From NCBI GenBank assembly GCA_016183805.1, contig JACPDX010000107.1:1-39954 (forward strand): a DNA stretch of 39,954 nt, read 5' to 3'. The notes under the pieces were generated by a model, which saw only the letters and a list, made by a program, of their open reading frames with translations, did not search any database and had not been told where the DNA came from. Positions 32,227-39,954 of this stretch are shown one piece after another. Position 1 is the stretch's first letter. Each line of letters begins with the position of its first letter. The position numbers and the translations under genes were made by a program. Source of the stretch: Bacteroidota bacterium (GTDB taxonomy: Bacteria > Bacteroidota > Bacteroidia > Flavobacteriales_E > Vicingaceae).

Positions 32227-35200
32227 CTATCTGGTTACCACTACCAACTTTCCTTTTTGTTGAATAGTTTTATTATTCAATTCATAAAAATAAACACCCG
32301 AACTCAAATTAGATATAGTTAGTGTTTCTTTAGTTGAGGTTAAATTTTTTGTAAGTACCACCTGACCACTTATTGTTGTTAAAGTTAAAGTTGTTCCGGT
32401 TAAATCTTGCCCTTCTAAAACTAAAACATCTTTGGCAGGATTTGGATAGAGAGCAATGCTATTATTGTTCGAAAGATTATTTATACTTGTAGAAAAATCC
32501 AATGTAAATACTTCGTTTGTTGAGCAGCCGTTTGCATCAATTACGATTACTTCATAAACTCCGGCAGTTAAGTTCACTAAATCTTCTGTTGTTTCTCCAT
32601 TGTTCCAATTGAATTGGTAAGGACTTACACCTCCAATTACCGTTAAATCGATTGCTCCATCATTTGAAAAAGAACTTGGAGTTGTAACTGCAGAAGAAAC
32701 AAACACCGGAGTTGGATTACTGATGACAATGGTATCAACAGTTATCCCACAAGTCAACGATTGATCGGAAATTTGTAAATAATATGTTCCGGCACCAAGG
32801 TTATTGATAATGGTAGTATCATTTGTCGAATTAAAAGAAGTTACTGTTCCAATATCATTATTCAAATTAAAAGTCCAAGGACCGTTACCTGAAGTTTGTG
32901 AAATAATTTCTCCATTGGTAGCGTCAAAACAAGTTGGAGCAACAACTTCTTTAGCTTTGTTGTTCCAAAGGTGTAAAATGAAACGTGCAGTATCGGTAGC
33001 ACTTGTATGATAAAAAGTATAAGAACTGTTGGCAATTACATCCGTTTTTGTTCCGGTTACCAAATCCTCTAAAACAGCACATGATAAATCGATTAAATTA
33101 GTTTTAGTAAATGTTAACGTTGTTATTCCGTTTGTATTTGACAATACTTTTACAGGCATGGTAATATTTTGCCCTAAATTGTAACTGTTTACAGAATACT
33201 CATTTGTTGAATTTAGTAGTGCAATGTAAGGCATATCAACATCAGCACTAGCTATTTTTAATGCATCAAAATCTGCATCAAAATTTTCGGTTGCACCATC
33301 AATAAAACGTAAAATGGCTTCATCGTATTTAGTTCCTTTTTGTACTCCAAATGTTAGTAATTGTTGGTCAGACACTGCATCACGCATAAAATCTTGATCA
33401 ACTGCTGATTTACAGTTTTCTGTAATTTGAACTACAGGTGATGCGGTATTGGTTTGTACCCAAAAAGCTTGAGAAGAAGAAATATAACGAGAACCACCAT
33501 TTGTTCCAATTCCAAACACATAGGAGGCAAATTGCTGGATTTGTGGATTCCAAATGTAAATTGCAGCGTTAATCCCTGTTTTTGTCCAATTAGGAGAATC
33601 CCAATCAATAGTACTTGGATAGGGATTTCCAACCATATTCCATCCATCATCTGCAGAACCAGCACTACTCGTAAAAGTTACTGGTAAATTAATATTTCCT
33701 TTATTAGCTGGCCCAACCACATCAATAGTGAATGCTTGTGTTCCTATACTTGTATCACCTGCCCATACCCACAAGCCTTGACCAGGGCTCACATTGTTAG
33801 TAATATTTGAAGCAGCAACATAACCGCTGTCCTGTACTCCTGGAACTGTTTCATCGTAAAAATAAATATTTACCCAAGGATTAGAAACAGATGGCCAGTT
33901 TGGGTATTGACTTCCGGCAAATCCACTAGTAATTATATTATCATCCCAATCAGCAAGAGTGGTTCCAGATACTGCTGTAGTTAAAAATCTCCAATTTGTT
34001 GCTCCTGCTCCAATATAGCGTTGCATGGTAATGTCTCCTGTAATATCAGCACCAGCAGGAATAGAAGCAATTCTTGCTGTACCATTAATGTCAGATAGTA
34101 AAGTAAAAGTTTGGCTATTGGTTGCAAAAGTTCCAACGGATAGCGTTAGCGTTCCTATTAAATTTTGAGCATTAGTTAAACTTGCTCCAGCAGCATTGTT
34201 TAAAGTAATGTTGTTGAAATTGGTTACCGTTGTCCCACCTATTGTTTGTGCGGCAGAACCATTAAAAGTAACTGTTCCACTTTGAGCAATAAAATTTCCA
34301 TTATTAGTCCAGTTTCTACCAATGTTAACCGCATAATTATTTGTTGTAATATCTAAAATTGCAGTAGAATTAATAGTTAAATCATTAGTAGTAGATACAT
34401 TTCCTCCCAATGTTTTTGTTCCCGAACCGTCTAAAACCAAATTATAAAAAGTTTCTCCTGTAGTTTTTGTAATACTTTGGTTAGTGCCATTAAAAGTAAC
34501 TGTTCCAGTTCCCGGCGTAAATGTACCATTGTCTAACCAATTACCTCCTAAGGTAAGGTTTAGGTTGTTTGTATTTAATGTTCCTGAGCTTATTGTTACA
34601 TCATTGGTAACTGTTAAAGAATTGGTAGTTAAAAACCCGGTTGCATTAGCACTGTTAATTAACAAGCTTCCCACTTGTGCACTTGAATTAATGCTCATTA
34701 TTTGACCTGCAGGAGTCAACGTATTTCCAATTTGTAAAGTTCCGCCTGTTACAGCGCTACTTGAAATATCTAATACAGTATAACCTAAATTTTGGGCACC
34801 CGAACCTCCTTCCCGTTGAATAATAATAGTGCCTCCACTCATGTTAAAGGTAGAACCGGCTCCATCAATATGAAAAGGAGCAATAGTTGTAGAAGTTGAC
34901 GAAACTGTTGGTAAGGTTAAAGTTCCTCCTGATATGGTAAAATTTGCTAAAGTATTAATGTTTGCAGAATAATATTGTCCGGCAATGTTTACTACTCCTC
35001 CATAAATCTGAAAAACTCCTCCATTTGAGGCCACATTTTCGTTAGCTGCATCGCCAACATTTACAATACCTGAATTAACAATTAAATTCCCTGAAAGAGA
35101 AATACCTGCAGGGAACGACCAAGTGGTTAATGAACTGTTACACTCGATTCCGGAGTTGCTATTAATTGTTGCTAAAGCCGTAAAAGGGGTTAACGAAACT

Positions 35201-36801
35201 GTTGCAGGAGTGGAAAGTTTAAATGTACCGCTATTTAATGTAAGAAAGTTGGTGGTAGCAACACTAAAGGATGAAGTGGTGATATCCAAAACATTGGCTA
35301 GTGACGAACCCATGTTTAGAGTAATTCTATTAAAATTTGTTGTTCCTCCAGTTCCCGAAACAGTTTGATTGCCATTTTTATTAAAAGTAACATTAGCAAA
35401 ACTATTGCCATCAGAAGCAAAATTGAGTATACCGTTATTCGTAATATTTCCGGTTAGTGTAACATTATGAGTTGCTGTTGAACCAGTATTGGCAATAAAC
35501 TGTCCACCTCCGTTTATAACAACATCATTATTTACGGTTATAGTTCGAGCAGTATTATTATTTCCAATTCGTAATATACCGGATGCACCTTCTCCAACAG
35601 TTAGGTTATTGCATACAGAAGTTGCATTAATGGTAATGGTATGCCCATCACGTATGGTAACATTATCGGCAGCAGTTGGTATGCCACTAGGAGACCAGCT
35701 TCCGGTAGTATTCCAATTACCATTACCTGTAGATACTTTATTACCGGCGGCATTGGTTGCTTGTGAGCCTGTTAATTCGGAACTAATATAACCCACCGTT
35801 ACAGCATACAGTTTCCAATAATAAAGCGTTCCTGGCAATAAACCTGATGCAGCATAGCTAGTCGAATTTGCAGCTGTTTGTGTAACAAAATAGAAATTCA
35901 CATTATCGACAGAATTATACAACACATACCCAACTTCATTGGTACACCAATTGGTCCAATTTACAGTCATACCTGTTTGTGTAATTGCAGTAAAAGACAA
36001 ACTACCCGACGGAGAAGCAGGAGTAGTTGTTGGAGGTGTAAAGGTAATTTGAGAATTGTTTGCCGGTAAAGTGCTTAAGTTGTTTCTTGGAGTATTACTG
36101 AATGTATTGGTATTAGCTGTTTGCTGCGTTTTTAAATTGGCTGTTGTATTAGATGCAGTTTGACTGTTAATACCACAAGTGTACGACCATGCTGCCGTGC
36201 CCGGTGTCATGGTTCCGTATATGTATTCGATTACTCCTGTTGTTTCATACAATTTTACCTGAAAATTTAAACTGGGAGTGGTATTTCCGAAAACAGCCAT
36301 GTTAATCCATTCAATGGTTAATACCCTATTTGGTGCTGTTCCTGTTGTTAAATATTTTATACTGTTGCCTAACGCATCGACACCTCCCTGAGCTGTCATA
36401 TCATCATAAAGAGGAGCCAAAGCAGGGTAGGTTCTGTTAGCTGCATTAGTATTCGAAAAAGCTGTATTACTGTATCCAAAAGCTCCTGTCGTAGGTCCGC
36501 CATCAGCAGTAGAGGTTGAAAAATCAACATATCCATTCGTGGAAACATTAAATTGAGAATAACGAGTACCATTGTACCAAAAATCAAACCCTATATCAGT
36601 AGCAACACTTCTATTATCATCTTGTGAATATGCTCCATTATTTCTCCAACTGGCTATTGCATTTCCTGTTGTTGATATGGAGTTATAGGTAATTGTTGTT
36701 GTTCGGGTGGTAGTATAATTTGCAATATTTTGAGCTGTTGAATGTTGAGAAAGTATAATTTCTAACAAGACTAAGAGACTAAATAATGTAAAGTTTTTCA
36801 T
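32227..36801 (-). CDS. Large T9SS-secreted surface protein with type A sorting domain
   Basis: 1524 residues. The signal peptide (MKNFTLFSLLVLLEIILSQH, cleavage near STA/Q) precedes a nidogen-like or jelly-roll segment (about 40-250, IGFDFWYNGTRYSQFNVSTNG). A fibronectin type III-like domain covers about 257-330. A long Asn/Thr/Gly-rich beta-helix region spans about 350-915, opening with GNWNTTGSWSPSGIPTAADN and continuing with TLTLGGN/TVTFNG-type repeats. A central domain with NMVGNPYPSTIDWDS and two SprB-like repeats (about 1284-1437) follow. The end is a type A (Por secretion tail) sorting domain, SIALYPNPAKDVLVLEG to KGKLVVVTR. It should be exported by the T9SS and anchored or released at the surface. 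Composition suggests adhesion or structure, with no enzyme motif. It is divergent from tex; the 260-base gap shows no strong promoter match. Confidence 0.93.
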   Translation of the reverse strand: MKNFTLFSLLVLLEIILSQHSTAQNIANYTTTRTTTITYNSISTTGNAIASWRNNGAYSQDDNRSVATDIGFDFWYNGTRYSQFNVSTNGYVDFSTSTADGGPTTGAFGYSNTAFSNTNAANRTYPALAPLYDDMTAQGGVDALGNSIKYLTTGTAPNRVLTIEWINMAVFGNTTPSLNFQVKLYETTGVIEYIYGTMTPGTAAWSYTCGINSQTASNTTANLKTQQTANTNTFSNTPRNNLSTLPANNSQITFTPPTTTPASPSGSLSFTAITQTGMTVNWTNWCTNEVGYVLYNSVDNVNFYFVTQTAANSTSYAASGLLPGTLYYWKLYAVTVGYISSELTGSQATNAAGNKVSTGNGNWNTTGSWSPSGIPTAADNVTIRDGHTITINATSVCNNLTVGEGASGILRIGNNNTARTITVNNDVVINGGGQFIANTGSTATHNVTLTGNITNNGILNFASDGNSFANVTFNKNGNQTVSGTGGTTNFNRITLNMGSSLANVLDITTSSFSVATTNFLTLNSGTFKLSTPATVSLTPFTALATINSNSGIECNSSLTTWSFPAGISLSGNLIVNSGIVNVGDAANENVASNGGVFQIYGGVVNIAGQYYSANINTLANFTISGGTLTLPTVSSTSTTIAPFHIDGAGSTFNMSGGTIIIQREGGSGAQNLGYTVLDISSSAVTGGTLQIGNTLTPAGQIMSINSSAQVGSLLINSANATGFLTTNSLTVTNDVTISSGTLNTNNLNLTLGGNWLDNGTFTPGTGTVTFNGTNQSITKTTGETFYNLVLDGSGTKTLGGNVSTTNDLTINSTAILDITTNNYAVNIGRNWTNNGNFIAQSGTVTFNGSAAQTIGGTTVTNFNNITLNNAAGASLTNAQNLIGTLTLSVGTFATNSQTFTLLSDINGTARIASIPAGADITGDITMQRYIGAGATNWRFLTTAVSGTTLADWDDNIITSGFAGSQYPNWPSVSNPWVNIYFYDETVPGVQDSGYVAASNITNNVSPGQGLWVWAGDTSIGTQAFTIDVVGPANKGNINLPVTFTSSAGSADDGWNMVGNPYPSTIDWDSPNWTKTGINAAIYIWNPQIQQFASYVFGIGTNGGSRYISSSQAFWVQTNTASPVVQITENCKSAVDQDFMRDAVSDQQLLTFGVQKGTKYDEAILRFIDGATENFDADFDALKIASADVDMPYIALLNSTNEYSVNSYNLGQNITMPVKVLSNTNGITTLTFTKTNLIDLSCAVLEDLVTGTKTDVIANSSYTFYHTSATDTARFILHLWNNKAKEVVAPTCFDATNGEIISQTSGNGPWTFNLNNDIGTVTSFNSTNDTTIINNLGAGTYYLQISDQSLTCGITVDTIVISNPTPVFVSSAVTTPSSFSNDGAIDLTVIGGVSPYQFNWNNGETTEDLVNLTAGVYEVIVIDANGCSTNEVFTLDFSTSINNLSNNNSIALYPNPAKDVLVLEGQDLTGTTLTLTTISGQVVLTKNLTSTKETLTISNLSSGVYFYELNNKTIQQKGKLVVVTR

Positions 36802-37061
36802 GTGTATAAAAATTCTTGCCCCTTCGATTAACTACGTTTAATATAGTTATGTTTGTAGTATAAACTAAACGTCTGTCTGCACTTATTCAAATTTAACTCC
36901 CGAATTGGGTAATAAATTTAACATTTAGACCAACGAGAAATTAACAACGATAAGTGAATACATTAACATAACTAAAGTGTAAAATTACTGAAAAATCAGG
37001 CCATATCAATACGTATAAATACTTAATAAAGTTGCATATTTATGTTTAAAAACATCAATAA

Positions 37062-39188
37062 ATGTTCAAAGAAAATCATATAACTATAATTTCTAAACAG
37101 ATAACGGTTACTTCTAACCAAATAAAAAACACGCTAGAACTACTGAATAATGGGGCAACCATTCCGTTTATTGCCCGATACAGAAAAGAGGCAACCGAGA
37201 ATTTAGATGAGGTTCAAATTGCCGCTATTCAAGAGGCCCACCAGCGAATTTTAGAGTTTGAAAAGAGAAAAAAAATCATCCTATCTTCTATTGCTGAACA
37301 AGGAAAGCTAACAGAAGAATTACAAGCAAAAATTGAAAGTTGTACAGATATCAAGGAGTTAGAAGATGTTTACCTGCCTTACAAACTAAGAAAAGAAACC
37401 AAAGCTGATAAAGCTATTGCTTTAGGGCTAGAGCCGTTAGCTAAAATTTTAATGGCTCAAACGGGAGGTAACTTTTCTACTATCGCTCAAAAATATACCA
37501 ACTCAAAAGTTCCTGATGTTGATGATGCCATTAATGGTGCAACAGATATTGTTGCTCAATGGATAAATGAACGCATTGTCATTCGACAAAAAATTCGTGG
37601 ATTATTTTGGCGAACAGGAGTAATGCATTCCAAATTAGTAAAAGGTAAAGAACAAGAAGCCGAAAAGTTTAAAGATTATTTTGATTTTCAGGAATCTATC
37701 AAAAAAATAAAATCGCACCGAGTATTAGCTTTGCTTCGTGGTCAGGAGGAGGGGTTTTTAAAAGTAGCTATTGAACCTGATAAACAAGAAGCGTTAATCA
37801 TTATAAAGCAAACCATTATTAAACCTAATTCGCCTTTTGAGCAGGAGTTGGAAACCGCTATTAAAGAAGCTTATGCTCGTTTAATTAAACCTGCAATAGA
37901 AACAGAAATACGAAACGAATTAAAAGCTCAAGCAGATGTTGAAGCCATAAAGGTTTTTGCTGAAAATTTACGGCAATTATTGTTGCTGCCACCTTTGGGA
38001 GGAAAACGTGTTTTGGCTATCGACCCTGGCTTTAGAACAGGATGTAAAATAGTTTGTTTAAACGAAAATGGTGATTTGTTGCACAACGAAACCATTTATC
38101 CTCATGCACCACAAAACGAAACAAAATTGGCTCAGAAAAAAATTGCCACACTTGCTAATCAATATAAGATTGAAGCCATAGCCATAGGCAACGGAACAGC
38201 CGCACGAGAAACGGAAAATTTTATAAAAAACACTGGTTTTACAACCGATGTAAAAGTGTTTGTGGTAAACGAAGCAGGAGCATCTATTTATTCAGCTTCA
38301 AAAGTTGCTCGGGAGGAATTTCCTGATTATGACGTAACTGTTCGAGGTTCGGTTTCTATTGGTCGACGATTGATGGATCCATTGGCTGAATTGGTAAAAA
38401 TTGACCCAAAAAGTATTGGTGTAGGGCAATATCAGCATGATGTTGACCAAAAATTGTTGCAACAACAGCTCGATTTGGTGGTGGAAAGTTGTGTAAACAA
38501 AGTGGGAGTTGATTTGAATGTAGCGAGTAAATATTTGCTGACCTACATTTCGGGTATTGGCTCGCAATTGGCTGAAAATATTGTTAATTATCGAAAAGAA
38601 AACGGAGGATTTACTTCGCGTGAAGAGTTAAAAAAAGTACCCAAACTTGGTCCAAAAGCTTATGAGCAAGCCGCAGGGTTTTTACGTATTTCAGCTGCTA
38701 AAAATCCATTAGACAATAGTGCTGTTCATCCTGAGCGATATAAAATAGTAGAGAAAATTTGTAAAGACGCCAAAACTTCGGTCGAACAATTGATTGGAAA
38801 CGAAGCATTAATCAACCAAATAAATTGGGGAAAATACGTGGATAATACCATTGGCGAATTAACGCTTGCCGACATTAAGCAAGAATTGCTAAAACCCGGT
38901 AGAGACCCACGAAAAGCTGCCAAGATATTTGAATTTGACAAAAACATCAAATCTATTAACGATTTACAGATAGGTATGAAAATACCCGGAATCATTAATA
39001 ATGTTACCAACTTTGGAGCTTTTGTAGATATTGGTATTAAAGAAAATGGGCTAATTCACATTTCCAACTTAGCTGATGAGTACATTGCCAGCCCTTCGGA
39101 AGTGGTAAGTTTACACCAACACGTTTTTGTTAAAGTGTTAGAAATAGATAAGGAACGTAAACGAATTGGGTTGAGTCTGAAAGATTAA
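37062..39188 (+). CDS. tex: RNA-binding transcription accessory protein Tex
   Basis: 708 residues. Tex is a cytoplasmic nucleic-acid-binding protein tied to transcription. The N-terminal helical domain has PFIARYRKEATENLDE and YLPYKLRKETKADKAIA. A YqgF/RNase H-like domain (about 320-450) has VLAIDPGFRTGCK and NEAGASIYSASKVAREEFP. A helix-hairpin-helix region follows (NVASKYLLTYISGIGSQLAE), with VGQYQHDVDQKLL before it. The C-terminal S1 RNA-binding domain (about 640-708) has GIINNVTNFGAFVDIG and GLIHISNL. Length is slightly below the usual 720-780 because the tail after the S1 domain is minimal. Its stop codon overlaps that of the converging asparaginase gene. Confidence 0.97.
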   Translation: MFKENHITIISKQITVTSNQIKNTLELLNNGATIPFIARYRKEATENLDEVQIAAIQEAHQRILEFEKRKKIILSSIAEQGKLTEELQAKIESCTDIKELEDVYLPYKLRKETKADKAIALGLEPLAKILMAQTGGNFSTIAQKYTNSKVPDVDDAINGATDIVAQWINERIVIRQKIRGLFWRTGVMHSKLVKGKEQEAEKFKDYFDFQESIKKIKSHRVLALLRGQEEGFLKVAIEPDKQEALIIIKQTIIKPNSPFEQELETAIKEAYARLIKPAIETEIRNELKAQADVEAIKVFAENLRQLLLLPPLGGKRVLAIDPGFRTGCKIVCLNENGDLLHNETIYPHAPQNETKLAQKKIATLANQYKIEAIAIGNGTAARETENFIKNTGFTTDVKVFVVNEAGASIYSASKVAREEFPDYDVTVRGSVSIGRRLMDPLAELVKIDPKSIGVGQYQHDVDQKLLQQQLDLVVESCVNKVGVDLNVASKYLLTYISGIGSQLAENIVNYRKENGGFTSREELKKVPKLGPKAYEQAAGFLRISAAKNPLDNSAVHPERYKIVEKICKDAKTSVEQLIGNEALINQINWGKYVDNTIGELTLADIKQELLKPGRDPRKAAKIFEFDKNIKSINDLQIGMKIPGIINNVTNFGAFVDIGIKENGLIHISNLADEYIASPSEVVSLHQHVFVKVLEIDKERKRIGLSLKD

Positions 39189-39954
39189 TTCGTCAACTCC
39201 CCTCTCAAATTCTCTTGTAAAAGTTTAGCGGTTTCTTGGTTGGTTAAACCTAATCCAAGCACATACATTAGTTTGGTAACAGCCGCTTCGTAGGTCATGT
39301 CTTTACCACTAATTACACCCATTTTATTAAAAAATGAACTTGTTTCGTATTTGCCTTGTTCTACCGCACCACCTTGACATTGGCTAATGTTTAAAATAAC
39401 TATTCCGTTTACAATGGCTTTGGTTAATAAATCGATAAACCAACTTTCGGTAGTAGCATTTCCGGCTCCAAAAGTTTCTAAAACAATTCCTTTTAGGTTT
39501 TTAGCACCAATTACTGCCTCTACAAATGCAGGAGAAATTCCGGGGTATATTTTAAGTGTGGCAATATTGTTGTCTAAATTCAGGTTCAGTTTTAAATCGG
39601 CGGTATGGATTGTTCTTATCAGTGGGTAATTAAATTTTAAGTTTACTCCAGCCTCTGCCAACACAGGATGATTGGGAGATGTAAATGCTTTAAACTCCTC
39701 AGCACTTGTTTTGGTTGCTCTGTTTCCACGATACAAGTTGTATTCAAAATAAATGGAAACTTCGGGCACAACCGATTTTCCGTTCAGTTGAGTGGTAGCA
39801 ATTTCTATGGCAGTCAATAAATTTTCTTTAGCATCGGTACGCAACACGCCAATAGGTAATTGTGAACCAGTAATGATAACGGGTTTGTTTAAATTTTCCA
39901 GCATAAAACTCAATGCAGAAGCAGTGTAAGCCATGGTGTCAGAACCATGAAGGA
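39185..39954 (-). CDS. ansA: Type I (cytoplasmic-type) L-asparaginase, 5' partial
   Basis: The frame runs off the window, so only the C-terminal ~255 residues are present. The upstream codons continue the frame through LHGSDTMAYTASALSFML, the second catalytic motif of asparaginases (usually HGTDTM), with Asp-Thr intact. VIITGSQLPIG and the Lys motif RTDAKENLLTA follow, and the C-terminal domain has GIVLETFGAGNA and SQCQGGAVE. The enzyme hydrolyses asparagine to aspartate and ammonia. The absence of export cannot be checked because the N terminus is missing. Its stop overlaps the tex stop by two bases of sequence, so no intergenic terminator exists here. Confidence 0.95.
   Translation of the reverse strand, partial: LHGSDTMAYTASALSFMLENLNKPVIITGSQLPIGVLRTDAKENLLTAIEIATTQLNGKSVVPEVSIYFEYNLYRGNRATKTSAEEFKAFTSPNHPVLAEAGVNLKFNYPLIRTIHTADLKLNLNLDNNIATLKIYPGISPAFVEAVIGAKNLKGIVLETFGAGNATTESWFIDLLTKAIVNGIVILNISQCQGGAVEQGKYETSSFFNKMGVISGKDMTYEAAVTKLMYVLGLGLTNQETAKLLQENLRGELTN

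Noticed and set aside
35123-35791. Plus-strand ORFs opposite the large type A surface protein
   Set aside because: The minus-strand protein is continuous, with a signal peptide, beta-helix repeats and a sorting domain; the opposite frames are by-products of its repetitive Thr/Asn/Gly codons.

Overview
The window is chromosomal DNA from a low-GC member of the Bacteroidota, most likely a flavobacteria-like lineage with a type IX secretion system (T9SS). The evidence is two giant proteins with gliding-type (type B) C-terminal sorting domains, one with a type A sorting domain, a PorP/SprF outer-membrane protein, a GldA-type ABC ATPase, DUF2480 and DUF3108 proteins, the exbB-x-exbD-exbD cluster, TAnnTTTG-type promoter boxes, and the short palindromic repeats typical of these genomes. 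No tRNA, rRNA, CRISPR array, transposase or integrase was seen.

Layout. 1-8963: two paralogous secreted beta-propeller proteins (the first cut by the window edge) followed by a PorP/SprF protein, on one strand and probably one secretion locus. 8977-12711: a small unknown ORF, rsgA (minus), gldA, and metK behind a SAM-II-like leader. 12901-15219: a TonB-energising cluster (ExbB, unknown membrane protein, two ExbD). 15277-17214 (minus): an aldehyde dehydrogenase resembling 2-aminomuconate-semialdehyde dehydrogenase, with a CopD-like membrane protein upstream. 17309-20248: mtgA, a DUF2480 gene and an ALDH7-type dehydrogenase. 20383-21207: a DUF3108 protein. 28307-32046: an M23 peptidase, rlmN and dihydroorotase. 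32227-36801 (minus): a large T9SS type A surface protein. 37062-39954: tex and, convergently, a partial asparaginase.

The most unusual part is 21208-28199, a roughly 7.0-kb block on the minus strand between the DUF3108 and M23 genes. It encodes four paralogous secreted proteins of a family I do not recognise, each built from two related modules, followed by a translationally coupled lipoprotein with a C-terminal trypsin/DegP-like protease domain. The block is flanked by a perfect 19-base direct repeat. The left copy is the 3' end and stop codon of the DUF3108 gene. The right copy is followed about 36 bases later by a strong terminator hairpin that looks like the original terminator of that gene. 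Behind two of the paralogs lie 11-codon ORFs beginning MKVKV or MKIKV in the same ATGA overlap that starts the real protease, which look like remnants of duplicated paralog-protease units. Together this suggests an inserted and internally expanded accessory module.

Other points of note are palindromic repeats placed just after stop codons and, in two cases, apparently captured inside coding sequence; near-identical tandem 53-codon repeats in the second beta-propeller protein; and metal-site substitutions in the M23 peptidase and dihydroorotase. All calls rest on reading the sequence. No database search, folding or alignment program was run.
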